Shown here: positions 1-21,981 of the stretch, in pieces
How the letters are laid out: each line of letters starts with the position of its first letter
Position numbering within the stretch: position 1 is the first letter of the stretch
Source of the DNA: Heliocidaris tuberculata
Lineage: Eukaryota > Echinodermata > Echinoidea > Camarodonta > Echinometridae
Direction of reading: 5' to 3'
Assembly (NCBI GenBank): GCA_025618425.1
Contig: CM046832.1
Coordinates: 55,790,493 to 55,854,492 of the forward strand
Length of the DNA: 64,000 bases
Position numbers and translations under genes: made by a program
Notes under the pieces: generated by a model
The model's input: only the letters and a program-made list of their open reading frames with translations
The model's database searches: none
What the model was told of the DNA's origin: nothing

Positions 1-10531
<10,531 letters not shown>

Positions 10532-12224
10532 CTAGGAAGAAAGAAATCAGGAAAGATATATGATCAGCCATAATACATCCAGCTCAATATTACGAAGTAC
10601 ATGTAGGTCATGTGTCTTGAGGTCACCCCATTTTGCGTTACATCATGGTGATTCTACCTTCGGTAGCGAACTTCTAACTTTGAAAACAGATGTCTCCTTA
10701 ATATACATCCTATATGATAGCATGTATTTTCTGAAAGGTAATTACACATGGAATCTACATAGGCACTAAAAAAAGGTAAAAGGTTTAAAACAAAAGAGTT
10801 ACATAGACTTGAATGTGGAAATTTCGATATTTTTTGTTATCTCATTGTTTTTGACATAACTTTTTATGTGGCCCCCATATAGCAATACTATTGTTATCTT
10901 ATGGCAGAACACATTCAGATCTTTTTAACAATGTATAATTGTCAAGTATTTATGATCACAGAATAACTAAAAAATTTCCCAAATATTAGTCTTTTATTGA
11001 GTAACTTTATATTAAGCCTGAGGGGGGCCTGGGCCTCATCATAGGCCTTGCGCAGCGCTATCGGGTGCAGTTCTGCGTACGCAGCATAAGCATAAGAATT
11101 GAGCCCTCAAAGAATTGCCGAGGATTTCATCAAATCAGAGGACCGTCGTAGGCAGATTTTCGGGAAGTTCTGAAGTTCCGGGGTACCTCGCTGTAATTTT
11201 TGATTTATATCGAAACCTTGCTCTATCAGAGTAACAACAAGGTTATCTGAAATTTGTGATTGCAAAATTCCCTTCTACTTATGAGAGCTTGTAATATTAC
11301 TGCTTGTTATAATGAGAATCCACTACATAAGCTTTTAACAACATGATACAATTGGCTTGATTTCTGCTACACAGTGCATTAAAAGGCCTATTTTCGATGG
11401 CAAAACTTCAAAAAGTCCCTACCGTGGGAGGGAGGGCATCCCCCATCCCCACCTCCCTTGCTCAGTGTCTCCCCCACTTTTCAGAAGCTGTTGACGCCCT
11501 TGCGCCGATGTGTGGAAAAATCGCAATAATTTGATTTTTCCTCATATATCTAGACCTGCATATTATCATTTAATTGGTTAGACCTAGCCCTAGGCTCTAC
11601 TATTTAAGGAATCGGTTCAACTTACCAAATTGACAGAATAATTTGTTTAAAGCTCCTTTTTCAGGTAATTCAGGGTCCAAGGTATTCTCCGTTTGAAAAT
11701 CTTGCAGCCGTATTCAAACTATTAGTGTGTAAGTCAATGTGTATTCGCTTTGCACAGCAGAGTGATACGACCGTCTCTGTCTCTAAGTGAAGAGCTAACA
11801 TTCGTCTAACGAACAAGAGACAGAATTTTCGGTCTAGGTGTACACCTTAAGTTGGCGCATGTGAATTTACATCTAACAACAAGTTAAGTTAGACAAAATA
11901 TCATGTAATCATTTGCTATCACATTTTACTTACAAGTTTGATTTGACATTTTCTCTCAAAATGAGGATTTCTAGACCCATGTCTGTAACTTCATATTTTT
12001 TCGGAAACTGTCACAAAAAGTAACAAAATTTGCCAGTCTTTTGTCAATAATAATAGTCTAACTCAGTAACTGTTATAAAATCTACCTAGAAATCTAGATC
12101 TATCTTCATAATTTCTCACCCAAATTAAAACTAAAGCCTTAAAGGAACTACCTATGGCTATGGAGTATGGTAAGTTTAGCTTCCTCTATCCAATACTAAA
12201 AGTAAAAATAGTGCCATCAGATTT

Positions 12225-12225
<1 letters not shown>
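10532..12225 (-). other. Upstream region of CFAP100; candidate 5' UTR exon donors
   Basis: No coding sequence is seen. Because the start-codon exon has an acceptor at 10532-10533, an upstream noncoding exon is expected. Two minus-strand donors fit: TTTG|GTAAGT before 11625 and ACTT|GTAAGT before 11935. The transcription start and promoter cannot be fixed from this sequence. Confidence 0.35.

Positions 12226-12256
<31 letters not shown>
12226..12256. repeat. Poly(T) tract
   Basis: About 31 T, likely the poly(A) tail of a short retroposed element on the minus strand, but no recognizable body adjoins it. The 12262-12700 stretch beyond holds no gene I can support. Confidence 0.6.
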
Positions 12257-12257
<1 letters not shown>

Positions 12258-12696
12258 GTTTTTGAGATATTACCCTGTGCGCGAACTTGGGTCACGCGCG
12301 AAAATGGTCACACTACCAGTACCATACAGAGTTGACGACCTACACCACCCGAAGCTTAGCCTTAATAGGGGTTCAAGATTCCGGTGTTTCTGTAGCCCCC
12401 TCGCTCAAGCTCGCGCCTTATCATCTGATCATAGACACTTCATAAATTCATGTCATGTCACTCGATTTGTTCACGTAAATGTTGGGATACCCCTTCTTAA
12501 AGTTTCTTTATAAAATAAAGAATATCGACATGTCAATATCTTACCATCTATAAAATGTAATCCTTATGAAAAAGTAAGTTTTTTTCTTGTCGAAATTGGA
12601 TATCAAATGCTGCCCCTTTGGATGTAACTGGCGTCATAGCAACGCTGTATAGTTTCTGTCGTAGAGGGCGCGGCTAGGCTAGCCAGGTACTCGATA

Positions 12697-12766
<70 letters not shown>

Positions 12767-12767
<1 letters not shown>

Positions 12768-13306
12768 TTTTCATAAGTTTTTATTATTTTCTCTCATAAA
12801 AGAAAATTGAACATAATTTGAAACATTTCATATAATATAACAACAACAACAACAAAATCTTGACATAAATATAACTGCCAACTGCAATTTCACATTTCAA
12901 ACGATAATACAAACAAACTTTCTTCTAACATATATTTGCGAACAGAAATAAATATTTCATAAAGAATAAGATTCACATATTTAAGTTACCCATTTCGTTA
13001 CAAACAATTTTCAAAAAAAAAAAAAAAAAAAAAATCTTTTTCCAATTTCCTTCTGAGAGAAAGAATTAAATTAAGAGAAGAAGAAAAAAAAAGAGGATAG
13101 AAAGAAGATAAGAATAAAGAAAGAGAGAGAAAAAAAGATTAGAGAACATACACCATCACGCCCCCCCCATCCCACAACACAAAGACAACCACAAACGAAC
13201 AAACAGATAAAACAAAGAGAAGGAAGACACACAAAAAACAAAACAAAACAAAACAAAAACAAAACAAAACAAAACGAAAACAAAACAAAAACTAACAAAA
13301 AAAAAC

Positions 13307-13338
<32 letters not shown>

Positions 13339-13725
13339 CAAAAAACAAAAAAAAGGGAACGGTCACACCAACAGCACAGAGACATAAACGAACAAAGGGG
13401 GAGAAAAGAGAAAGAAAAGAAAGGGGGTAGGGCAGAGGGTCCAGAAGCTATGCCTCTATCATTGTGAGAAACTAAAGTCATCACCGAAGCGCGAAGCCAC
13501 ACCCGCCCAGTCGTCAAGGTTGCCAGCTCCAAACAATTCGAGCTAAACAATGGCGCGGCGATCACAACAGGGCCAAACACTAAATTTGCCCTGCTTTAGC
13601 CTGCCGCTTGAATGGTTTCACGGCGAACCTCACGCACAGGCTCTGTTGTCTGGAACCAGCACCCCGGACGACGAGCGAATACGACGCCAACACCTCGGCA
13701 CCAAAAAAAAAAAAAAAAAAAAAGA
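12767..13725 (-). other. LINE A 3' UTR, low complexity
   Basis: Noncoding. It contains A runs at about 13012-13034 and 13704-13724 and an AAAAC/AAACA-rich stretch at 13215-13350, separated by a GC-richer patch at 13490-13700. Open frames here on either strand are low-complexity Phe/Leu or Lys runs. Confidence 0.7.
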
Positions 13726-16700
13726 TCACGGACAACCTTCCAAAGCTTCCCATTTCTTTAAATGGATTGAAAGAGTATCCCTTTCCATTGCAAGTTTTTT
13801 CTCTTCATTTCTATTTTCAATTAGTCTATCTATAATTTCTTTTGCATTGGGGGGATCTCCTTTCTCTCTATTATGAAAAATCGTAAATTTAATCAAAATC
13901 AAAATATGGTTCAGTAATTGCCCTGCTTTTATAGTGTTGTCTATTATTCCAATATGAATTTCTTTCCAAGATAACTTCTTCAGAATTGGTAGATTGAGCT
14001 TGTCAGCACATTTTCCCCACACTTCCTTTATCTTGTTACATTCAAAGAACACATGTTGATAAGTTTCTTCAAATTTTTTACAATATGAGCACAATCCATT
14101 TTCACGAAACTTAAATCTATGTAGATGATGGTTTGTATATATAATCTTATGTAGCAGTTTGAATTGGAATTCTCTTAGTTTACTGTTTAAGGTACACATC
14201 CTTGGTTGAACAAATATCTTTTCTACATCTCGTTGTGAAATATTATAAAGTGACATTAAATTGCAAAATGCTGTGTTTGTTTCTACATTCTTTTTAATTT
14301 GACTCTTATACACCATCTTTGCAGTTATTTCTTCAAATTTAAAAACTTTCTTTGAAAACATAAATTCTAAACTGAGGCCACAGTGAATGGCCTTTCTTAA
14401 AGATTGAACATTTTTTTTCCATTCATGAGGGGTTGTTGCATAAATTTTGTTTACTTTTACAATTTCTTCTGTACTTAAACCTAAAGCTACAAAATAAGCC
14501 TCAGGTTTTAATTCTCCATGTTCATCACAAATATGATGAAGTCGATAAATATTCTTTAAAAACAACTTCTCCTCAAATAGAGTTTGACCTTCTAATTGGA
14601 TACACTTATTATTATACAAAATTTCATTTCCTCTATATCTCTCTTCTATCTTAACATAGTCTTTCATATCTATCCAAGCTTTCAATAGACTCTGATAAAA
14701 GGTAGGTAACGTGATTTTCACTGTATCCCTCCAATAATGGCAATAAAATATCAAATTTCCTCCCATCGGTCTCATTAAATATTTAAAATAAAGTTTCCAT
14801 TTGATAGTTTGAGTTCCTGTTATAAGCCTTTTTATCCACATTATTCTTTGTGCTTTTACAAAGAATCTAAAATTCATCATTTTGAGCCCACCCTGCTGAT
14901 AATCTAAAATCACTGTACTTTTTTTAATTTTATCTTTACCTCTCCACAAGAAATCAAAGCAAATTTCTTCAATTTCCTTATATACCCACTCTGGAACTGG
15001 CATAAGTGATGTTGCATATATCAATTTAGAATATCCATATATTTTCATTAATTGAATTTTTCCCATTAGAGTTAGATCACGCTGTTTCCACCACGTCAAC
15101 AGTTTTTTAATTTTGCTTAATATTTCCTTAAAATTCATTTTTTCCTTGATATCTGCATGAACTGAAAAATAAATGCCTAATATTTTAACAACATCTACTA
15201 GCTTCCCAAATGGAAATGTATACTTAGACACCTGCGGACCTAATGGCATAATATATGTCTTATCCTTGTTTAACTTTAATCCTGATATTTTATAAAAGCC
15301 TTCAATAATATGTTCTATTTCCTTAACTGAATCCATATCTTTGATGAAGAGTGTTATGTCATCTGCATACAACACCTGCTTCATTTCTATATTTCCAAAA
15401 CAAATTCCTTTTACCAAGTGATTATTTCTAATCATATGAGCTAGAATTTCAATGCATAAAATAAATAAGTATGGCGATAATGGATCTCCCTGCCTTACTC
15501 CTCTTTCAACTTTAAAGTAACCTGTTGATGTATATCCGTTCATAACACAGCTTTCAGCATTTGTATATAATATATTCACCCATTTACAAAATAATGGTCC
15601 AAAACCAAAAGATTTTAAGACTCTGTATAAGAATGAATGAGAAACAGAATCAAATGCCTTTTCAAAATCTATGGCCATCAGAAAAGCATTTACTTTATAA
15701 AAAGTAGTATGAAAAACCATATCATCTATTATCCTTATTGCTTCTCCAATATTTCTATTCTTAACATAACCAAGTTGATCAGAAGACACGATTTCAGGTA
15801 TAACTTCTTGTAATCTCTTTGAAAGTATCTTTGATAAAATTTTATAATCCACGTTTAACAGAGAGATTGGTCTATAATTCTTAATAAAGTCTGGATCTTT
15901 GCCCTCTTTATGTATCAAGGTGATAACTGCTTGCCTCTGAGAGGCAGATAGTTCCCCCTGTTCAAAAGCTTCATTAAAAGATGCAAGAATTAGATCTCCA
16001 ATTACTGGCCAAAATTTAAGATAGAATTCTACGCTTAAACCATCATTCCCTGGTGATTTATTTAATTTCATATTTTTTAATATATCTATACATTCCCTTT
16101 CTACAATCTTTTCTTCACCTAAATCTCGTAAGGCATCGTTTAATTTTGGCAGGTTACTCGGAAAAAATTCTAAACCGCCATCTTGTACAAGTTCTATTTT
16201 TTTATATAACTGACTGTAAAATGATTTTATTCCCTTAACAATTTCATTTTCCTCAAAAATAATTTTTCCATTTACATTTAATTTCTGTATTACACTTTTT
16301 TTTCTATTTGACACCATTAATTGTTTAAAAAATGTTGTATTTTTCTCTCCGCATTCATACCACGAGGATCTTGACCGTATTTTCAAACCTTCATTTATAT
16401 AGTCATAGAATACACTTAGTTCTTGTCTCTTAGCTTTCAATTTTTCAAGGATAACATTATAACGTACATTACTGATTGATAGTAAATTCTCTTCTAAGTC
16501 TTCAATTTCTTTCTCTAAGTTTTCAATTTTTTCTTTCCTTTCTTTTGCCCTTTTCTTTGAAAATTTACTTGTAAACCTGCGTATTTCCATTTTCATATAG
16601 TCCCATAATACTCTTTTATCTTTTATCTCACAAGACAGTTTATTCTTTAAAGTCTGTATTTCTTCTCCCATCTTCAAAACATATTCCCTATCATTTAACA

Positions 16701-17505
16701 AACTATTATTGAACTTCCAATAAGCTCTTTTATTTTGACATTTTAACGATATTCTGTTATACAGAACCAAATTAACAGCTGAATGGTCAGAGGCTATGGA
16801 GGGAATAATGTCACATTTGGATGTTATTTGTTCTAGATTCTCTGATATAATCCAATAATCTAAACGACTTTGCATAAATGGATGCCCTTGTCTATATGTA
16901 TATTGCTTTTTATCTTTATTTTTATTTCTCCATACATCTATTAATCTAAAACTATCCATGAACTCTTCCAATTTGCTACTGAATTTTGATTGCTTCTTTG
17001 AAACTTGTCCAAAATAATCTAAGTTCGTGTCTCTAATAACATTAAAGTCACCCCCAAGTACTACTGGATTCCCTTCAGGATTGTTCCTATACAACAATTG
17101 ACTTAAATCATTTAAACACTTTATTTGCTCTCCTTCATTACTACCAGTGGGAAAATAAACATTTCCAAGCAACATCTTCTGACCTTGTATACTACATTTA
17201 ATCAATATATATCTACCATTTACGTCTACACAGGTGTCACTAATCTGAATGTCTAACTTACTATTTATCAACACCAGAACTCCTCTACTGTGGCTGGTAC
17301 CATGACTAAAGATACATTTTCCGCCCCACTCTAATTGCCATTTCTTCTCTATATCAGGTGTACTATATGTTTCTTGTAAATATACTATATCTGTAGATTT
17401 TGTCCTAAACCAATTAAACATTTTGTCTCGTTTACTTCTATCTCTTATTCCCCTCACATTCAGTGTGAGAAAATTACATGAAAAACAGTTTCTAATATTA
17501 TCCAT
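13726..17505 (-). CDS. LINE ORF2: apurinic endonuclease plus reverse transcriptase
   Basis: 1259 residues, intact. Residues 11-245 form the APE-like endonuclease (LTLNVRGI at 13-20, LQETY 43-47, GGDFNVI 151-157, SDHS 239-242), which nicks target DNA. Residues 310-370 are coiled and charged. The reverse transcriptase spans about 470-780: LNKSPGNDGLSVEFY (481-495), FEKAFDS (614-620), GVRQGDPLSPYLF (669-681) and the catalytic YADD (713-716). A C-terminal zinc-knuckle-like motif CSYC...H...C lies at 1139-1156. All catalytic motifs are present. The motif set and length fit the L1/Tx1 group. The start is the ATG at 17505-17503; the stop TGA is at 13728-13726. Confidence 0.93.
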   Translation of the reverse strand: MDNIRNCFSCNFLTLNVRGIRDRSKRDKMFNWFRTKSTDIVYLQETYSTPDIEKKWQLEWGGKCIFSHGTSHSRGVLVLINSKLDIQISDTCVDVNGRYILIKCSIQGQKMLLGNVYFPTGSNEGEQIKCLNDLSQLLYRNNPEGNPVVLGGDFNVIRDTNLDYFGQVSKKQSKFSSKLEEFMDSFRLIDVWRNKNKDKKQYTYRQGHPFMQSRLDYWIISENLEQITSKCDIIPSIASDHSAVNLVLYNRISLKCQNKRAYWKFNNSLLNDREYVLKMGEEIQTLKNKLSCEIKDKRVLWDYMKMEIRRFTSKFSKKRAKERKEKIENLEKEIEDLEENLLSISNVRYNVILEKLKAKRQELSVFYDYINEGLKIRSRSSWYECGEKNTTFFKQLMVSNRKKSVIQKLNVNGKIIFEENEIVKGIKSFYSQLYKKIELVQDGGLEFFPSNLPKLNDALRDLGEEKIVERECIDILKNMKLNKSPGNDGLSVEFYLKFWPVIGDLILASFNEAFEQGELSASQRQAVITLIHKEGKDPDFIKNYRPISLLNVDYKILSKILSKRLQEVIPEIVSSDQLGYVKNRNIGEAIRIIDDMVFHTTFYKVNAFLMAIDFEKAFDSVSHSFLYRVLKSFGFGPLFCKWVNILYTNAESCVMNGYTSTGYFKVERGVRQGDPLSPYLFILCIEILAHMIRNNHLVKGICFGNIEMKQVLYADDITLFIKDMDSVKEIEHIIEGFYKISGLKLNKDKTYIMPLGPQVSKYTFPFGKLVDVVKILGIYFSVHADIKEKMNFKEILSKIKKLLTWWKQRDLTLMGKIQLMKIYGYSKLIYATSLMPVPEWVYKEIEEICFDFLWRGKDKIKKSTVILDYQQGGLKMMNFRFFVKAQRIMWIKRLITGTQTIKWKLYFKYLMRPMGGNLIFYCHYWRDTVKITLPTFYQSLLKAWIDMKDYVKIEERYRGNEILYNNKCIQLEGQTLFEEKLFLKNIYRLHHICDEHGELKPEAYFVALGLSTEEIVKVNKIYATTPHEWKKNVQSLRKAIHCGLSLEFMFSKKVFKFEEITAKMVYKSQIKKNVETNTAFCNLMSLYNISQRDVEKIFVQPRMCTLNSKLREFQFKLLHKIIYTNHHLHRFKFRENGLCSYCKKFEETYQHVFFECNKIKEVWGKCADKLNLPILKKLSWKEIHIGIIDNTIKAGQLLNHILILIKFTIFHNREKGDPPNAKEIIDRLIENRNEEKKLAMERDTLSIHLKKWEALEGCP

Positions 17506-17888
17506 TGGATCCCTTTAGGATTAAACACTTATCTATATATAAGAAGGGACACCCAAAGTATCCCAACAGTGTCTGACCCCCTGATATGGGGAGCAAATTA
17601 AAACACTTCAATAATCTCTTTTCGCAAATAAATCTTTTCGAAGAAATAACTTCACGGCCCTCTACCCTAAAAGAAGAAGAGATAAAAAAGAAAAAAGACA
17701 AAATGTGCATACTGCAAATAGTCAAGAACTTACAAATGAGGAACCAAGAACGAAGAAATAAGAGAAAACAGAGAAAACAAAGAAAACAAAGGAACATGGA
17801 AAGACAACATGAAACGGACAAACAACGGAGTTCGCGTAGTGAACTATGCATGATGACTAATCAAACTGTCTTAGTAAACGTTGCATGA

Positions 17889-19967
17889 CAGTCCCCTCCC
17901 ATCGATCACAGCCTTCAAGCGATATGCCTTCAAGTTGATCTTATTGAATATACTGATTTTGTTGATGTTCCTGGTTCAATAGTTTTATTGGATTTTGAGA
18001 AAGCATTTGATAGGATTGAGCATGCTTATTTATTCCAGTCATTAGAACATTTTGATCTTGGGGAAAATTTTATGAAATATATTAAAACCTTTTATAACTG
18101 TAGATCCAGTTTTGTTATCAATAATGGTTTTTTGACTAAGCCCTTCCCGATGAACCGTGGTATATTTCAAGGGTGCCCCATTTCTCCATATTTATTTGTT
18201 TTGGCGATTGAAATGTTGGCCATTGCTGTAAGGGACACTCAGAATATTACAGGTATCATGGTCGGTGGAGTGGAAAAGAAAATCTCACTGTTTGCTGATG
18301 ACACTATTTGTTTTTTAAATGGGGAAATGGACTCCTTTTGTAATTTGTTTGAGTTGTTACATTATTTTCATAGTTTCTCAGGTTGTCGCATAAATATGTC
18401 TAAATGTGAAGCGATTCACATTGGTAGTTTAAAGAACTGTAAAGAAACCCCCTTTAAAGAAAATGGTCTCACATGGAAAGTTAAGACTTTTAAAGCTTTG
18501 GGTGTCACTTTTTCTTTAGATACTAAACTCTTGTATGCTCTGAATTTTCCTGTGAAATTAAAAAGGATAGAACAAGTTATGAATTGCTGGAGGCAGAGGA
18601 ATTTGTCATTGATTGGGAAAATAACAGTTGTTAAGTCTTTGTTATTGCCCCAGCTTTTGTACTTGTTTTCGGTTTCATGTGTAAATATTCCTCAGTCCTT
18701 TTTTAAAAGACTGAACTCTATATTATATAAATTTATTTGGAATAATGGCAATGATCGTGTTAAAAGGGTTTTACTTTGTGATTCATATGAAGAAGGTGGC
18801 TTGAAAATGATTGATCCTTGTACTTTTGCTAAGTCACAGAAAATGGTTTGGGTGAAGCATTTTTTAGATGATGGTTATTCGAGTGGTTGGAAAGAAATAG
18901 AATTAGAAATGTTTAAATCCTTTCATGATGACCCTTTAATGTTATGGAGAGCAGATGCCCCCCAATGTGTATTGAATAAATTAAAGAATTGCCAAATGAT
19001 TGAAACGTTGAAGGTTTGGTATGAATATAGAAATTTAGTATTGAAAGAAATGAAGTTAAGTGATTTTCATATGCAAGATATTATTTGGTACAACAAACAT
19101 GTGAGTTTGAGGCATAAACCTTTTTATTATTATCATGCTTGGTATGAAAGAGGAATTCTGTATGTTTCTGATCTTTATAGGGGTGGCAATTTTGTGAAGA
19201 CTTTTGAAGATTTAGTAATCGAATATAATATCCCTATAACAGATCGTCGCAAATATGATTCCCTGATGAATGGTTTATATATGAATTGGTTTTTAAACCG
19301 AAAAGATGTCAATGAGAACATTTTTGATAAGATTGTTTTTGAGTTGGTTAAAAAAAGCAAAGTACCCAGATATGCATATTCTTTGTTGCGAATTACAGAT
19401 GATTTACCTCGAAAGAAAGTTGAAAATAAATGGGAAGACTGTTTTGGTTTAGACAGAAATGAAATTGATTGGTACGCTATACATAAAAACAATTTTATGT
19501 GCACGTTGGATACCCAGTTAAGGTCTTTCTATTTCAAAGTTTTTCATAATGCCGTAGCCTTAAATGCTTTCTTATATAAAATAGGTAGAAGTGATTCACC
19601 ACTTTGTCATTTTTGTAATAAGTTTCCTGAAACTTTGAAGCATATATTTTGTGATTGTACAGAGGTTGCCCCTATGTGGAAGAAGCTCTGTGATTTTATT
19701 GATGTCAAGATCAATGAGACTACAGTATATTCAGATTTTAGCTATCTATTTGGTGTTGACATTGGGAGCAGACATGACAGGTGTATTACATTTTTATTCT
19801 TGTGTCTAAAATTTTATATCATTCGATGCAAATTTCAACAGGTAGATTTAAAGTTTCAATCATTTATTAATTTTGTTAAAATGAAACAAAATATCGAGTA
19901 TAAGATATCAGAGAAAAGGGGGAAATTAACCTCACATTTTAGAAAATGGTCGATTTCATTTATTTAA
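17889..19967 (+). CDS. Partial LINE ORF2: reverse transcriptase and C-terminal domain
   Basis: The frame is open from 17889 to the TAA at 19965-19967. No true ATG defines a start; this is the remainder of a truncated polyprotein. It shows the RT palm motif LLDFEKAFDRI with its catalytic Asp, FQGCPISPYLFVLAIEML, and the FADD catalytic motif (about 18291). A conserved thumb/linker stretch (NLSLIGKITVVKSLLLPQLL) follows, then a C-terminal zinc-knuckle-like CHFC...H...C. There are no internal stops. It cannot be mobile by itself because the endonuclease and the start of RT are missing. Confidence 0.88.
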   Translation, partial: QSPPIDHSLQAICLQVDLIEYTDFVDVPGSIVLLDFEKAFDRIEHAYLFQSLEHFDLGENFMKYIKTFYNCRSSFVINNGFLTKPFPMNRGIFQGCPISPYLFVLAIEMLAIAVRDTQNITGIMVGGVEKKISLFADDTICFLNGEMDSFCNLFELLHYFHSFSGCRINMSKCEAIHIGSLKNCKETPFKENGLTWKVKTFKALGVTFSLDTKLLYALNFPVKLKRIEQVMNCWRQRNLSLIGKITVVKSLLLPQLLYLFSVSCVNIPQSFFKRLNSILYKFIWNNGNDRVKRVLLCDSYEEGGLKMIDPCTFAKSQKMVWVKHFLDDGYSSGWKEIELEMFKSFHDDPLMLWRADAPQCVLNKLKNCQMIETLKVWYEYRNLVLKEMKLSDFHMQDIIWYNKHVSLRHKPFYYYHAWYERGILYVSDLYRGGNFVKTFEDLVIEYNIPITDRRKYDSLMNGLYMNWFLNRKDVNENIFDKIVFELVKKSKVPRYAYSLLRITDDLPRKKVENKWEDCFGLDRNEIDWYAIHKNNFMCTLDTQLRSFYFKVFHNAVALNAFLYKIGRSDSPLCHFCNKFPETLKHIFCDCTEVAPMWKKLCDFIDVKINETTVYSDFSYLFGVDIGSRHDRCITFLFLCLKFYIIRCKFQQVDLKFQSFINFVKMKQNIEYKISEKRGKLTSHFRKWSISFI

Positions 19968-20492
19968 TTGAGCTTTGATACATTTCGCTCCCTCTTGCCG
20001 TGATACTTACTGTCAGTGACAAGTTATGTTGATTTACTTCTATTATTTTTGTGAATAATGGGTTTACAGCAGAGCCCCACCGGCCCCCAGACAGAGCGTT
20101 GCCTTTTTGGGATTGTAAAGATTTTAGATGTATTATTGATGAAACTTGAGCACTTTTCATTTGCAGTTTATTATGCCATCAGTGTATTGGGCATTAGTCT
20201 TTTTTATGGTCCCGGTTACCATGGTTATGGTGGGTCTCTGCTGTTCTTATCTTCAGAGAGACATTTTTGTTGTGTTGTATTGTTACCTGTGGTGTTGTGC
20301 ATTGTCATGTCATGTATCTCTTGTTTGTCCGTATGTCTTGTCTTGTCATGTGTTGTGGCGTGTCTTGGGTTTTGTCTTGTCTTGTCTTAAGTTGCTTTGT
20401 CTTTTAATAGTTTATGCACACGATATCATTGTAAATACGTTATATTCTTGTGTTCTTTTTCAATAAAAACAAAAATACAAACAAAAAAAAAG
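17889..20492 (+). mobile_element. 5'-truncated L1/Tx1-type LINE (LINE B)
   Basis: A plus-strand LINE lacking the endonuclease and the first reverse transcriptase motifs. Recognizable sequence starts near 17934 (VDLIEYTDFVDVPGSIVLLD). The 3' UTR runs from 19968 to an A-rich end near 20460-20492 (CAATAAAAACAAAAATAC). It faces LINE A head to head. The protein differs clearly from LINE A, so it belongs to another family of the same clade and is not a twin-primed inverted 5' end of the same copy. Confidence 0.8.
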
Positions 20493-21070
20493 TTGAAAAT
20501 GAAAGCAGCATGAGCAGTGCCTCTCCAGTCAGTCCAGTAGTAAAATTGTCCCTCCTTCATTTCGCCCTTAGTTCCTACACACAGGGGCAGATCGAATTTA
20601 GCACACACACACACACACACACACACAAAATTGTTTTCATCTCACAAAAGGGGGGGGGCACAAACTTAGAGTTGTGTACTCCCCCCCAAAAAAAAATAAA
20701 AAGAATAAAAAATAATAGTAATAAATAAATTTTCAAAAATAAAAAAAATCTGCTAGTGTCTAAACATCAATGACGTGTGTGTATTCATGTTTTTTTCTGC
20801 AATCATGATTATTGCATTTGCCATTTCCCCTAATATAACTATTTTTTAAAAGTGCCTTTTCACAATCATGTATGATACTTGTCCCAATTTCAACAAGCAG
20901 TGTCCCTCTTGAAAGAATAATTCCCCCTACTGAGCCCTTGAGATATGATTATCACTTTTTTGATGTGCCCTTATCATAATTCAAGCCGTTCTCCATAACA
21001 GACAGGTGGGCCTACTGCCATCATTGCAGTTCTTTCCTCAGGTCTAACCAAGCCAATTTTCTAGACAATG
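20493..21070. other. Intergenic, microsatellite
   Basis: No gene is seen. It contains a (CA)n tract at about 20601-20627, a short G run near 20650 and an A-rich stretch at 20685-20760. Confidence 0.6.
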
Positions 21071-21096
21071 TTTGATGCCTGCCCCTCAGCTCAGGC

Positions 21097-21395
21097 GCGC
21101 CGGAAGCAGTTTGGGATGGGGGGGGGGGCAAACATTCAAAGGGGCTCAACTTTCAAGGGCTCATACTCTTCTTTTATTTGAATGGAATAACATTTGCGAT
21201 GTGATTCAATTCAGGTTTTATTTTTGTTTATTTTCTTTTTGGTTCCCCCTCCAATTTTACTCCTTTACTACTGATTTTTTTTTTCTTATGGGGGGGGGCT
21301 TTTTTTAGGGGGGGCCAAAATGCATTTTGCCCCCTCACTTTTTCGTTTTGGCGGCGACCGCCCCCCCCCCCCCCACTTCCGGCGCCTATGCCTCA
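21097..21395. mobile_element. Hairpin element with G/C-run arms (copy 1)
   Basis: The left arm GCGCCGGAAGCAG, then a G run (about 21118-21128), is mirrored by a C run (21361-21375) followed by CACTTCCGGCGCC. The interior is noncoding. It has the same overall design as the elements at 22328, 23035, 23775 and 48061. Confidence 0.5.
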
Positions 21396-21941
21396 GCTTG
21401 CAATGGTAAAAGAAGTCCCCTTTCAAGTGTACATAAGTCCCTTCGGCGATAGAATAAGTGCCCCCATAAAATAAGTAAATTATCCATTGTCTATTTGATG
21501 TGCCACATTTTATAACCCTTCACTACGCCCTTTTCATCAAATACGAGGTTATTAAAAAAAAAAACTTTTAATCGTTGATAATTAACTCAAAAATAAGACT
21601 GAGGTTTTTACATTGTAAGGTTGTAAAGTTGAAGAATGTAAACAGTTTGGGGAGAAAGTTTCATGACATTTTACTGAACACTTTTATTAAAATATTGCTC
21701 TGAAATTTGATTTTTCCTTCTTTTTTTTTTTTTTTTTTTGGGACAAATCAAGGCCACAAAATCTGTGTGTATCAAACAATGATTCAGAATACAATTGTCA
21801 CTGAGTGTTTCAGCTGTCATTTCTGCCAATTCAAATTTGGGAAATTTACTCATGTCAGAAAAATCTTGACCCTCCCCCCGCCCCCTTTCACACAGTCCTG
21901 GATGGGCCACTCTGACAAGTGTGTGTGGGGGGGGGGGGGCA

Positions 21942-21944
<3 letters not shown>

Positions 21945-21980
<36 letters not shown>
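21945..21980. repeat. (CT)n microsatellite
   Basis: About 18 CT repeats preceded by a G run at 21928-21939. The long open frames over it on both strands are low-complexity artefacts. Confidence 0.9.

Positions 21981-21981
<1 letters not shown>

Larger units (their letters stand above)
12702..17880 (-). mobile_element. L1/Tx1-type non-LTR retrotransposon (LINE A)
   Basis: A minus-strand LINE with a 65-base poly(A) tail (poly(T) on the plus strand at 12702-12766), a long 3' UTR (12767-13725) with AAAAC-rich and T-rich tracts, and an uninterrupted 1259-codon ORF2 (13726-17505). No ORF1 is visible upstream; the 17506-17880 stretch is A-rich on the plus strand and noncoding as far as I can see. 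The 5' border is unclear because a second, oppositely oriented LINE begins near 17890. I found no convincing target-site duplication. The unbroken ORF and long pure tail suggest a recent insertion. Confidence 0.85.

Noticed and set aside
13071..13580. 169-residue minus-strand ORF rich in Phe/Leu/Cys
   Set aside because: Encoded by AAAAC-rich low-complexity DNA in the LINE A 3' UTR; no protein features beyond the repeat.
17498..17851. 117-residue minus-strand ORF upstream of LINE A ORF2, as a candidate ORF1
   Set aside because: Lacks any ORF1-like coiled coil, RRM or zinc knuckle; composition follows a Lys/Arg-rich A-rich stretch read backwards.
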